Notes: generated by a model not told the origin, from the letters alone. A DNA stretch of 9,053 nucleotides from an uncultured Nitrospira sp. (GCA_902500695.1 CABVRQ010000041.1:25609-34661); one strand, 5' to 3'. Positions 1 to 7,490 are shown, numbered from the stretch's first letter. Translations and numbers: made by a program.

Positions 1-149
1 ACATCCAACACCGCAAACAGAAGAAACCCGTCAACCATATCCGCTCTCTTTCCTTTAAAACTTGATATAACAAATGGAAAATTTAGTGAACCGGCCATGC
101 CGGATGAACGAGGAGCCTGTAGGGAATAGAACACGTCCTGGAAGGCCAT
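1..149 (-). CDS. Partial hypothetical ORF running off the left edge
   Basis: An open minus-strand frame starts at an ATG at 149 and continues without a stop through base 1, giving at least 49 codons. A short AGGA lies just upstream of that ATG. A second in-frame ATG at 38 follows a purine-rich stretch (AAAGGAAAGAGAG), so the real start could be there, with a product beginning MVDGFLLFAVLD. I recognise no domain. It lies about 40 bases downstream of the ABC ATPase stop codon on the same strand, so it could be the next gene of that unit. The open length is short enough to be chance; treat it as tentative. Confidence 0.25.
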   Translation of the reverse strand, partial: MAFQDVFYSLQAPRSSGMAGSLNFPFVISSFKGKRADMVDGFLLFAVLD

Positions 150-188
150 GTCATCCTAAACCCTTCAAACGGTCTTCATGACGCCAAC

Positions 189-1007
189 TTAACCGGGTGA
201 GGCCGGGACAATCTGAAGCCATCCGTGGTCATGAAGAAGATGAACGGGAGTCCCAAAGAGGGCGGACAGGCGGTGATCATTCAGAACGTCCACCTTAAGA
301 CCATCTTCCATGATCCGGCCCTGTTTCAACAACACAACCCGATCAATCTCCGGAGGAATTTCATGGACATGGTGCGTCACCAAAATCACTGTGCCTCCCT
401 GGCGGATGAAATCCCGAATGATCTGAAGGTATTGAAAGCACGCCTGCACATCCAGCCCGGTGGTTGGCTCATCTAACACAAGGAGCCGAGGTTCGTGCAC
501 CAAAGCCCGACCCAACAAGGCTCGCCGTTGTTCTCCGGTAGACATCTCCCCAAATGGGCGGTCTTGAAGATGGGCAATCCCAAGCTTGCGCATCATCTCA
601 GAGCTGTCGGTACGATGTCGGAGACTGATGGTTTGATGGTCATACACATCCAAACTAGAGAAAAACCCCGAAAGAATAATCTCCAACCCTGTGGTGTGGC
701 ACGGATAGGCCTGTTGCATATCCGCCGAAATTATCCCGATTTGGGACCGTAATTCCCACACGTTCCAGTGCGCCTTCCCCATCAGCCGGACATATTGATC
801 CGGCCCGACGACCGGATACAGTTCCCTCGAAAGCAGCTTCATGAATGTCGATTTCCCTGACCCATTGGGACCCAGGATAACGGTCGAACACCCCTGACCA
901 ATGACCAGAGACAGATCATGGAGGACAGGCTGAGTTCCCCGATACACCGTCGCATGGCGCATATGAATGAGAGGAGATTTTTCTAAACTCATCTGTGTAT
1001 CCGACAT
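189..1007 (-). CDS. ABC transporter ATP-binding protein, ModF/YlmA-like
   Basis: A single ABC nucleotide-binding domain of 272 residues, predicted cytoplasmic. All ATPase motifs are visible: Walker A GPNGSGKST (46-54), a Q-loop region ISADMQQ (93-99), signature STGEQ (156-160), Walker B LLVLDEP (175-181), D-loop TGLD (183-186) and the switch histidine in VTHH (about 212). The HWNVWELRSQIGIISADMQQ stretch resembles the ModF/YlmA group of ATPases (COG1119), for which the transported substrate is not firmly established. No permease or binding protein is adjacent here, so it may work with distant subunits or be non-transport. I chose the ATG at 1007, giving MSDTQMS; the longer GTG start at 1064 adds 19 residues without ABC-domain features, and ATGs at 992 or further in remain possible. 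No strong Shine-Dalgarno is seen for any of them. Confidence 0.9.
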   Translation of the reverse strand: MSDTQMSLEKSPLIHMRHATVYRGTQPVLHDLSLVIGQGCSTVILGPNGSGKSTFMKLLSRELYPVVGPDQYVRLMGKAHWNVWELRSQIGIISADMQQAYPCHTTGLEIILSGFFSSLDVYDHQTISLRHRTDSSEMMRKLGIAHLQDRPFGEMSTGEQRRALLGRALVHEPRLLVLDEPTTGLDVQACFQYLQIIRDFIRQGGTVILVTHHVHEIPPEIDRVVLLKQGRIMEDGLKVDVLNDHRLSALFGTPVHLLHDHGWLQIVPASPG

Positions 1008-1073
1008 ACAAAAGCGCACTTCAATCCGCAAATACGCAGAAATCCCACCGACTTGGCAGAACACATTATTTCC

Positions 1074-1093
1074 GTATCGGATTCAGCCGATAC
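1074..1093. promoter_or_regulatory. Palindrome, candidate regulator binding site
   Basis: A perfect 7-bp inverted repeat GTATCGG-N6-CCGATAC. It sits 67 bases upstream of the ABC ATPase start (minus strand) and about 200 bases upstream of the sigma-54 promoter at 1290-1305. It could be an operator for the ABC gene, or an upstream activating site for a sigma-54 activator, whose dimers typically bind such symmetric sites. Function is inferred from symmetry and position only. Confidence 0.35.
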
Positions 1094-1258
1094 AGTAACC
1101 ATGAAATGGAGAGCACGGCATGTTTCACCAAATCCTCATACCCTAAAATCCATCACCGCTATTCTTTAGCAAAAACAACCCGTCTCACACAAAGACAAAT
1201 TGCTCCATCTCGAAAAAATGAACGAACGGGAAAATCCACAGAATGCCCAAAATCAGGC

Positions 1259-1272
1259 CATGGTTTACCATG
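1259..1272. promoter_or_regulatory. Short near-palindrome upstream of the sigma-54 promoter
   Basis: CATGGT-TT-ACCATG, two 6-bp arms with a 2-base centre, ends 17 bases upstream of the -24 element. It could be a binding site for a regulator of the ytxH-like gene, but a repeat this short can occur by chance. Confidence 0.25.
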
Positions 1273-1289
1273 AACGACACAATCATCAC

Positions 1290-1305
1290 TGGCACACCAG
1301 TTGCT
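1290..1305 (+). promoter_or_regulatory. Sigma-54 (-24/-12) promoter
   Basis: TGGCACACCAGTTGCT matches the RpoN consensus TGGCAC-N5-TTGCW at every specified position, with GG and GC separated by exactly 10 bases. Transcription would start near 1316, leaving about 74 bases of leader before the ytxH-like start at 1390. It points at that gene and implies activation by an enhancer-binding protein. Such a protein is encoded at 6132-7490, although nothing here proves that it is the activator. Confidence 0.7.
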
Positions 1306-1389
1306 TCTGATAAAAGATTGAGTGAGAGTCAGTAAGCCGTACAAAACGGCCAACATTCACAGGCTACATATAAACCCAGGGAGGTCGAA

Positions 1390-1623
1390 ATGAAAATGAT
1401 GTCTTCAGGATGCGCAATCGGGACGATGGCCTTTGTGTCGGGAATTACATTGGGAATCGCAGCAGGGCTGTTGTGGGCCCCACAGTCCGGGAAACGAACC
1501 AGAGAAGACCTACAGGATCTTGCCTCCGATACATTTGATCAAGCCGAGGACTGGCTGGACAACACCAAAGAAACAGTTGACGATTTTGTCAAACGGGGAA
1601 AAGCGGCCGTCATGGGCGCCTAA
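1390..1623 (+). CDS. YtxH domain-containing small membrane protein
   Basis: A 77-residue protein with one N-terminal hydrophobic, glycine- and alanine-rich segment (about residues 8-30). This is followed by the YtxH-type signature GLLWAPQSGKRTRE (about 26-39) and an acidic/basic amphipathic tail likely to be helical. YtxH-family proteins are small, poorly characterised and often stress- or envelope-associated; the N-terminal segment would anchor the protein in the membrane with the tail in the cytoplasm. The start is well supported by AGGGAGG ending four bases before the ATG. The sigma-54 promoter at 1290-1305 suggests conditional expression through an activator. The gene appears monocistronic, with hairpin-rich DNA about 65 bases after the stop. 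No catalytic residues are visible. Confidence 0.85.
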   Translation: MKMMSSGCAIGTMAFVSGITLGIAAGLLWAPQSGKRTREDLQDLASDTFDQAEDWLDNTKETVDDFVKRGKAAVMGA

Positions 1624-2295
1624 TACGCACAAATTCATGACTCTAGTGATTAGAAACTCTGGGTAAATCAAGCCAAGAACGATGGAACACCCAGGGGAAG
1701 ACGTTGTCGTCCTGAGCCGTTCGACAAGCCTCCCCTGGGTGCAGTCGAAGAGGCTCAGTCCAAGATCCATCGAAGGATCTCAGCCATGGCATTTTCACTA
1801 TGGGCACAGAGCCTTCCCCAGAGGCTTAGGAAGCCAAACGGGTGAGAAGTTGCCAGATGAGCATGTGGTGTCCCCTACCTGAATGAGGATATCTTTGTTT
1901 GGACACGAAACCCCGAAGACTCTTCGAAATTTGTTGTCTTGGAGGCCAGAAAAAATGAGAGAAACTCAAGGAACAATTTACCCCTTCTAGACTCTTTCTA
2001 CCCGGAGGACTACAATTGGTTCCGAGTAGTCTGTCCCATTGACCTTCCGAAGATTTTGTTATCTACTACATAAGCGTACCTCCACATGACCAGTGATTTC
2101 TGAAATTTTGAGCGTGATACCCCTCAGTGATCTGCCGCACAGTCACCAAGCACAAGCCCCTTCAATTGGCAGGAATGGCCCTTCTCTGACCGATGGGTCC
2201 GCCAATGGAAACCTGCACGAATCCGATAGGACAGCAGACCCGAAACCAGTCCCGTTCCCCGGCCACCACAACAGATAAGGACATACGATCTTGAT
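1624..2295. other. Gene-poor intergenic region with hairpin repeats
   Basis: A 672-base stretch with no convincing gene. Its left part carries the overlapping hairpins at 1688-1785. A weak hairpin pairs GACTAC (2008-2013) with GTAGTC (2026-2031). A possible but poor sigma-70 promoter (TTGACC at 2039-2044, TATCTA at 2060-2065, 15-base spacer) could serve the amidoligase gene at 2296, leaving a leader of over 200 bases. The short ORFs here have no recognisable motifs. Confidence 0.5.
1688..1785. repeat. Overlapping stem-loop repeat cluster
   Basis: Three stems are visible. Stem A pairs CACCCAGGGGA (1688-1698) with TCCCCTGGGTG (1731-1741), and an inner TTGTCG/CGACAA (1704-1709/1722-1727). Stem B pairs CTGAGCC and TTCGAC (1712-1725) with GTCGAA and GGCTCAG (1744-1758), so A and B cannot form together. 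Stem C pairs AGATCC (1763-1768) with GGATCT (1775-1780). The pieces GTCGTCCTGAGC and CGAAGGATCT resemble the dispersed repeat at 7554 and 8857, so this looks like a composite of that family lying after the ytxH-like gene. Confidence 0.6.
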
Positions 2296-3414
2296 ATGGC
2301 AGGCATAACACGCATCCCGTTTCATCAGCGAATTGTCATTGGCGTCGAAATCGAGGCGTACAGTATTAATGTCACCGATCACAAAATCGGCAGGCGCCTG
2401 TCCAAACCCCGGCCGGGTCTTTCCGAATCCGGAGAGCGATTTACGCGGGATGCCTCCATCGGCAGCGAATATAACAGTCGTCCCTTTAGTACGGTCCGGG
2501 AGAGCTTGTTTTTACTCAAGGCCGGCTTGCGAAAATACCTGCGCGGACTGTATCGCAGTCGTGAAGACGAACAGGACTATCGCGTGCCGTTATTTGTGGG
2601 AGGCTGGACGAACCGGTTTGCGGGCACCCACCTACACATCTCTGTTGCCAATCGCAAACTCACCAAACAAGAAGCCACCGCCCTCAGTTGGCATCTGCAT
2701 GACCAACTCCCGTTGCTCATCGCGACCGGAGCCAATTCACCCATATGGGACAAAAAAGTCACAGGGAAAGCCTCCAACCGGTTTCTTAGGGGAAATGCCA
2801 CCTACTTCACGCCCACGAAACGAGGGGATCTCACCTCGGTCGATACCAGGGAACTGGTCTATAGCAAAGGACGAAAAACCAAACCGCCCACTCTGGAAAT
2901 CCGGGTCTTCGATTCCAATATTCCTGAATTCGTCGTGGCGAATCTATGTCTGGTGAAAGCCGTGTGTTTGCGATGGCTCAGAGGGAAGCCGGCTGCCAAT
3001 CGAATGAGCCATGCCGATTACCTCCTCGCCAGAACAGAAGCCGCAACCAAAGGCATGAAAGCCAACCTCCCCTGGAAACGGGAATGGATACCAGCCCCGG
3101 AATATTTGGATCGATTCCTCTGGGAACACCGGGAAGAAATCGATGCCATGGATATACCTGAAGAAATCTATGAGGTTCTCCGTCTGCTCAAACGCAGATA
3201 TAACGGCACTCGGCTCATTCATGATGCGGTCGCCCTGGCCATTCGCGAGCACCCGCAAACCTGGCAACGCCGCTTCGCCAAACGCTATCGCTCAGGATTA
3301 GGTCATTTGCTCAGTGGCAATACCTTGCAGGATTTTGCCACCGAATTGAAGGTCCCCTTTCCCAGTACCGAACGGGTGTGGCTGGGCCGGAAGCGAGCCT
3401 CCATCGATGAGTAA
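2296..3414 (+). CDS. Amidoligase-like (glutamine synthetase-fold COOH-NH2 ligase) protein
   Basis: A 372-residue soluble protein with the pattern of amidoligases related to glutamate-cysteine ligase and glutamine synthetase, enzymes that use ATP to join a carboxylate to an amine. Visible elements are GVEIEAY (16-22), DASIGSEYNSRPF (52-64, acidic and asparagine metal/substrate-type residues), GTHLHIS (110-116), ANSPIW (146-151) and LEIRVFDSNIPE (200-211). The glutamates and histidines in these strands fit metal-ATP binding. The C-terminal 130 residues are basic and helical with no motif I know. The ATG at 2296 has AAGGA at 2277-2281, a rather long 14-base spacing; no in-frame start codon lies immediately upstream. 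Its stop overlaps the start of the C26 amidotransferase gene by 8 bases, implying a shared transcript and related substrates. Family assignment is fairly sure; substrate unknown. Confidence 0.7.
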   Translation: MAGITRIPFHQRIVIGVEIEAYSINVTDHKIGRRLSKPRPGLSESGERFTRDASIGSEYNSRPFSTVRESLFLLKAGLRKYLRGLYRSREDEQDYRVPLFVGGWTNRFAGTHLHISVANRKLTKQEATALSWHLHDQLPLLIATGANSPIWDKKVTGKASNRFLRGNATYFTPTKRGDLTSVDTRELVYSKGRKTKPPTLEIRVFDSNIPEFVVANLCLVKAVCLRWLRGKPAANRMSHADYLLARTEAATKGMKANLPWKREWIPAPEYLDRFLWEHREEIDAMDIPEEIYEVLRLLKRRYNGTRLIHDAVALAIREHPQTWQRRFAKRYRSGLGHLLSGNTLQDFATELKVPFPSTERVWLGRKRASIDE

Positions 3415-4153
3415 ACGCTTTCCCGCCCCGTTAATCGGCATCACCTGTGAAGCCGTATCCAACCGCAAGGATTTCGCCAACTACGATTTATTATGTGACC
3501 ACCGCTATGCGGCCGCGGTCACCGAAGCGGGGGGCCATCCGGTATTACTTCCGATTAATCACAGGGAAACCCTTCGCAATCGTTATCTGGAAGGCATTGA
3601 CGGGTTGGTCATTGTCGGAGGTGACGATCTGGACCCGAGCTGGTATGGAGAACGCCCTAAAAAACGCACAAAAGTGGCGTTCAAAAACCGGTCAAAGTTT
3701 GAAGCCTGGTTGTACAAGGCCGGCAAAACACGACGGTTGCCCATTTTAGGAATCTGCTATGGCATGCAGCTGATCAATGTCCTGGAGGGAGGAACCCTTC
3801 ATCAACATATTCATAAACCCAAACAGGGCTATCATGTGGATCATGAAGGCAAGAAAAACGGGCTACATCCCATCAAAGTCATTCAGGGAACCCGATTGGC
3901 GACAATCCTCGGAAAGGGACGAAAGGTGGTGGCCACCCAACATCACCAGGGAGTCCGGACCCTCGCTCCCGATTTCATTCCTGCCGCCATCGCCAGCGAC
4001 GGACTGATTGAAGCGATGGAACATCCCAAGTACCCCCATATTTTCACCGTGCAGTGGCACCCCGAACGACAACTGCGCAGCCAAACCACACAAAAACTCC
4101 TCCGGGCCTTCGTCCGATCCTGCCAACATTACCAACGAACAAGAAACCCGTAA
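3407..4153 (+). CDS. Gamma-glutamyl-gamma-aminobutyrate hydrolase family protein (peptidase C26, class I glutamine amidotransferase)
   Basis: A 248-residue cytoplasmic protein of the PuuD-like class I glutamine amidotransferase family, whose members cleave gamma-glutamyl amide bonds. The catalytic machinery is complete: nucleophile Cys117 in LGICYGMQLIN, His218 and Glu220 in QWHPE, the oxyanion-region GGDDLDP (71-77) and the typical QHHQ (178-181). Length is normal for the family. Its start overlaps the amidoligase stop (ATGAGTAA), with no good Shine-Dalgarno, so translational coupling is likely. Pairing with an amidoligase suggests it either hydrolyses the conjugate that enzyme makes or supplies ammonia from glutamine. 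It differs in context from the putrescine-utilising puu operon, as no polyamine genes are nearby, so I give no gene symbol. Confidence 0.88.
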   Translation: MSKRFPAPLIGITCEAVSNRKDFANYDLLCDHRYAAAVTEAGGHPVLLPINHRETLRNRYLEGIDGLVIVGGDDLDPSWYGERPKKRTKVAFKNRSKFEAWLYKAGKTRRLPILGICYGMQLINVLEGGTLHQHIHKPKQGYHVDHEGKKNGLHPIKVIQGTRLATILGKGRKVVATQHHQGVRTLAPDFIPAAIASDGLIEAMEHPKYPHIFTVQWHPERQLRSQTTQKLLRAFVRSCQHYQRTRNP

Positions 4154-4513
4154 TCAGCCGGGTTCGCCGCAATCGTCATACACACAGATTCGTAAATAAA
4201 ACGAACAATGAACCAGAAATTAGATGCGAAAGATTGGCAGGCTGTGGCATGCGGCAACCCACGTGGCACTAATCCGACATGAGACAATCACCAAATTACC
4301 CGGCATGGCCCGTACCACATGGGCATTCTGAACCGGAGGTGAAGAATCTGTGCCCGGGTCGAACAGCCCAACGCCTCAGCGAGATCCTTCGTTCACTATA
4401 GGTAAAGACAAGATAACCCAAGAGATGAACACGTACCTGACGCCTTTACGCCACTCCTTTCGCCATATGCCATTTGGTATTCAGACAATTCTTCCCGACA
4501 TGAAAAAGATCGG
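4154..4513. other. Intergenic region upstream of the two-component operon
   Basis: About 360 bases with no convincing gene. It contains a decayed dispersed repeat (4322-4349) and a short inverted fragment of the same family (4382-4391). The promoter of the kinase/regulator pair should lie here, but I see no clear -35/-10 or -24/-12 pair. The short ORFs overlapping it are out-of-frame extensions. Confidence 0.5.
4322..4349 (+). repeat. Decayed dispersed repeat copy
   Basis: This 28-base stretch matches the copy at 7554-7581 at 23 of 28 positions (GGCATTCTGAACC... against GTCATCCTGAGCC...). An inverted fragment, AGATCCTTCG at 4382-4391, is the reverse complement of the repeat's right end CGAAGGATCT. 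Confidence 0.55.
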
Positions 4514-4528
4514 TTGAATGTTCAAACC

Positions 4529-6139
4529 ATGATTTCCTGGCAACATCCCTGGAAGCTCCAAGCCAAAGCCTCCCTCATCATCATGCTCATTGTGGGCGGG
4601 GCCATTCTGGTCACGGAACTCTTTCATCAATATTATGTGGCGGAATTGGCCAAAGATGTCATTCACTCCAAATCTCTCGTCCTCCTTCGCCAAATCGGCG
4701 CACGGTTTCAATCAGAAAAACATTTTCACAATGCGACATTGCGGGAGAAATATTTAAACGATTTGATGAGTCGGAACCCGGATCTCATCTTCCTTCGTGT
4801 CTATGGGAAAGGCGCCAAGGCCGATGATCCGCCAATCCTGCTCACACAGGTTGGTAAAACCGAGGACGCGTCATCTGACATCCCGTTGATGGTCACCCAC
4901 ACCTTCCAATTTGAAGAACCCCAGGGCCGCTTTCACAATCAACCCGGCGATGATCGGCTCAAATTATCCACCCCTCTTGCCATACAGGGAAAAACCGCCG
5001 GGGTCATCTACGCCGAATACTGGACGGGGCAACTTACCACCATCACACATTTTTTTCTCAATTGGTCGCTCATCATCAGCCTGATCATGGGATTCGGCAT
5101 CGTGGCGGCGTTAAACTTTTTTCTCTATCGACATGTGATCCGTCCCCTTGGGCGGCTAAAAACCGGGCTGGCTGAGGTTGAAAAGGGCCAATGGGCCACC
5201 CTGGTCCCGATCGGAAAAACAGACGAAATAGGCGAATTAGCCCGCCAGTTCAATTCCATGGCACAACAGATCCAAGAGGTGATGAAGGAAAATGCCTCAT
5301 TGAATCAGGCGTTAGCCCAGGCGCGGGATGTTCTACAAACCAGAGTGGAAGACGCAACCGCAGAACTCAGGCAACGGAATGAAGAGCTGGCCGCCGTCAA
5401 CGAGCGCCTCTCCATTGCGCAACGTGACATTCTCCGGCAACAACGGTTGGCGGTCTTGGGGCAACTGGTCGCCACCATTGCCCACAAGATCGGCACACCC
5501 TTAACGGCCATCTTCGGACATCTGCAACTTCTCCAGGAAGATCCGCATCTTCCCCAGGAAGTCCTGGAGCGGGTGCGAACCATGCTCAAACAAACCGATC
5601 GCCTCACCCACAGCATCCAGGACTTACTCACCTTCACGCGAACACCCACCATCTCCGTCGAACAGGTTTCCCTCCCGACCCTGATCGACCAGTCGCTGTT
5701 ATTATTTCGGCCGCTTTTGCAAGAGCAGGGCATTCAGGGGCTCACAAACTTTGCGCCGGATCTGTGGTCGGTCCAGGGAGATGCCTTTCATCTTCAGGAG
5801 GCCATCAACAACCTCATCGATAACGCCATCGATGCCATGCCGGACGGCGGGCATTTGACCATTCAGGCACGAAACGCCGAAGATACCCCTCAAACGGGGC
5901 CGGAGGTGATCGTCGATATTCACGATTCAGGACCGGGGGTTCCCCGGGAACACATCGAAAAAATCTTTGACCCCTTCTTTACCACCAAAAGTGTGGGGTC
6001 AGGAACTGGATTGGGATTAGCCATCACCACCGAAATTATTCAATTGCATAAGGGCCACATCACCGTGCAGAGCGAAGAAGGACAAGGCACCCGCTTTCTC
6101 ATTCGGCTGCCGGCCTGGAGGATCCCGGATCATGCATAA
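4529..6139 (+). CDS. Membrane sensor histidine kinase with HAMP domain
   Basis: A 536-residue sensor kinase. In order: transmembrane helix 1 (14-32), a periplasmic sensing region of about 140 residues with no recognised fold, transmembrane helix 2 (175-199), a HAMP linker (about 200-253), a coiled coil (250-300), HisKA with phosphoacceptor His319 in AHKIGTPL, and an HATPase domain. The HATPase shows the N box (Asn427/428/432), G1 DSGPG (466-470), F box DPFF (481-484) and G2 GSGTGLGL (490-497). It should autophosphorylate and pass phosphate to the regulator that overlaps its 3' end by 8 bases. Oddly, the residue after the phosphoacceptor is Lys, not the usual Glu or Asp. I chose ATG 4529; the frame also opens at TTG 4514, and neither has a good Shine-Dalgarno. 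Signal unknown. Confidence 0.93.
   Translation: MISWQHPWKLQAKASLIIMLIVGGAILVTELFHQYYVAELAKDVIHSKSLVLLRQIGARFQSEKHFHNATLREKYLNDLMSRNPDLIFLRVYGKGAKADDPPILLTQVGKTEDASSDIPLMVTHTFQFEEPQGRFHNQPGDDRLKLSTPLAIQGKTAGVIYAEYWTGQLTTITHFFLNWSLIISLIMGFGIVAALNFFLYRHVIRPLGRLKTGLAEVEKGQWATLVPIGKTDEIGELARQFNSMAQQIQEVMKENASLNQALAQARDVLQTRVEDATAELRQRNEELAAVNERLSIAQRDILRQQRLAVLGQLVATIAHKIGTPLTAIFGHLQLLQEDPHLPQEVLERVRTMLKQTDRLTHSIQDLLTFTRTPTISVEQVSLPTLIDQSLLLFRPLLQEQGIQGLTNFAPDLWSVQGDAFHLQEAINNLIDNAIDAMPDGGHLTIQARNAEDTPQTGPEVIVDIHDSGPGVPREHIEKIFDPFFTTKSVGSGTGLGLAITTEIIQLHKGHITVQSEEGQGTRFLIRLPAWRIPDHA
6117..6122 (+). promoter_or_regulatory. Ribosome binding site for the response regulator
   Basis: GGAGGA inside the end of the kinase gene, nine bases before the ATG at 6132. 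It fixes the start of the regulator and supports coupled translation with the kinase. Confidence 0.7.
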
Positions 6140-7490
6140 AGCCACCATCCTCATCGTCGATGATGAACCGGACACGCTGACCCTGCTTCGGGAAATCATG
6201 GAAAAAGAAGGCTATCAGGTGCACACCGCCACAAGTGGCCAAGCCGCCTTAGGCACCTTTGTCGATCAAACGCCTGATGTAGTGTTATCGGATATTCAAA
6301 TGCCACAGATGGACGGATTAGCCCTCCTGGCTGAAACACGGAAACGCAGCCCCCTCACCCAGGTCATTCTCCTCACCGCCTATGGGTCGTTGTCCACGGC
6401 CGTGGAAGGCATCAAAGCCGGGGCCTTCGATTACCTCTCCAAGCCCTTCGCATTGGAAGAAATTCGTTCCGTCGTCCGACGGGCCTGTGACCATAAACAC
6501 ACCCTGGAGGAGGCACGCGTATCGATTCAGCCACTCCTGCCAAAAGGAAATGGCATCAACCAGATACAAGGCAACAGTCCACCGATGGTGGCCGTGTACA
6601 AACTCATCGCCCGCGTCGCACCAACGGAATCCACCGTCCTCATCCATGGTGAAACGGGAACAGGAAAAGAACTCATTGCCAGGGCCATGCATGCCAACAG
6701 CCTCCGAAGCGACGGGCCGTTTATCGCCGTGGATTGCGGCACCCTCACAGAAAATCTGCTGGAAAGTGAATTATTCGGTCACGAACGCGGCGCCTTCACG
6801 GGAGCCATCACCCTCAAAAAAGGACTCCTGGAATCGGCCAATCGAGGCACCTGCTTTCTGGATGAAATCGGCGACATCTCTCCCAACCTGCAAAGCAAAC
6901 TCCTCCGGGTCTTGCAAGAACATGAAATCCGCCGGGTGGGCGGCATGGAATCGATCAAAGTCGATGTCCGCATCATTGCCGCCACCAACAAACACCTCAA
7001 AAAACTCGTGGAATCCGGGAAGTTCCGGGAAGACCTCTATTACCGGCTCAACGTTGTCACGCTGCACCTGCCCTCGCTGCGAGAACGGGTCGAAGACATC
7101 CCTACCCTCATCGAATACTTTCTCACCAAATATACCCAGCTCAATAATAAGGTCATCACCGGAGTGCACCCGCAGGCCTTAGCCCTGCTCACCAACTATT
7201 CGTGGCCGGGAAATGTGCGGGAACTCGAACATACCATTGAACGTGCCGTGGTCATGACCCCGCATTCCCTCATCATGTCTCACGACCTCCCGTTAGCGCT
7301 CGTTGCGCCGCCCGCCCTCCCCGACCAATCGCCATCCCATCCAGACTGGAAAACACTCGGACAGCTCGAACGGGAACATATCCTCAAAGTCCTGGATGCC
7401 CAGCAAGGCGACGAAAACCGCACCTCGGAACTCCTCGGCATCCACCGGAAAACCCTCCAGCGAAAACTCAAAGAATACGGCCTCCGGTAA
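6132..7490 (+). CDS. Sigma-54-dependent response regulator (NtrC family)
   Basis: A 452-residue activator with three domains. The receiver (about 4-118) has the acidic pocket Asp10/Asp11, phosphoacceptor Asp54, Thr82 and Lys104. The AAA+ domain (about 145-375) has Walker A GETGTGKE (173-180), the sigma-54-contacting GAFTGA loop (220-225), Walker B CFLDEIGD (241-248) and the arginine-rich FREDLYYRL (298-306). A Fis-type helix-turn-helix fills the C-terminus (about 409-452). Length and motifs are complete, so it should be functional: once phosphorylated it oligomerises and drives open complex formation at -24/-12 promoters. It is co-translated with the kinase, with GGAGGA nine bases before the ATG. 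Its target is not shown, but the sigma-54 promoter at 1290-1305 is the only good match in the window. Confidence 0.95.
   Translation: MHKATILIVDDEPDTLTLLREIMEKEGYQVHTATSGQAALGTFVDQTPDVVLSDIQMPQMDGLALLAETRKRSPLTQVILLTAYGSLSTAVEGIKAGAFDYLSKPFALEEIRSVVRRACDHKHTLEEARVSIQPLLPKGNGINQIQGNSPPMVAVYKLIARVAPTESTVLIHGETGTGKELIARAMHANSLRSDGPFIAVDCGTLTENLLESELFGHERGAFTGAITLKKGLLESANRGTCFLDEIGDISPNLQSKLLRVLQEHEIRRVGGMESIKVDVRIIAATNKHLKKLVESGKFREDLYYRLNVVTLHLPSLRERVEDIPTLIEYFLTKYTQLNNKVITGVHPQALALLTNYSWPGNVRELEHTIERAVVMTPHSLIMSHDLPLALVAPPALPDQSPSHPDWKTLGQLEREHILKVLDAQQGDENRTSELLGIHRKTLQRKLKEYGLR

Larger units (their letters stand above)
1008..1389. other. Intergenic regulatory region between divergent genes
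   Basis: These 382 bases separate the minus-strand ABC gene from the plus-strand ytxH-like gene. They hold a 20-base palindrome (1074-1093), a 14-base near-palindrome (1259-1272), a strong sigma-54 promoter match (1290-1305) and the ribosome binding site of the downstream gene. Short ORFs are open on both strands but show no recognisable protein features. Confidence 0.6.

Noticed and set aside
1159..1356. A 65-codon minus-strand ORF between the ABC and ytxH-like genes
   Set aside because: It overlaps the sigma-54 promoter, has no recognisable motif and no good ribosome binding site.
1682..2382. Several 60-80 codon ORFs on both strands in the long intergenic region
   Set aside because: Low-complexity translations with no family features; one runs through the hairpin cluster and others overlap the amidoligase start.
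2944..3267. A 107-codon minus-strand ORF inside the amidoligase gene
   Set aside because: Antisense shadow of a clearly conserved coding frame.
4234..4254. TTGGCAG...GGCATGC as a second sigma-54 promoter upstream of the kinase
   Set aside because: The GG to GC spacing is wrong (9 rather than 10 bases) and the -12 element does not match TTGC.
6382..7182. A 266-codon alternative plus-strand frame inside the response regulator gene
   Set aside because: Out-of-frame shadow: its translation is rich in Ser, Pro and Asn without domains, while the overlapping frame has all NtrC motifs.
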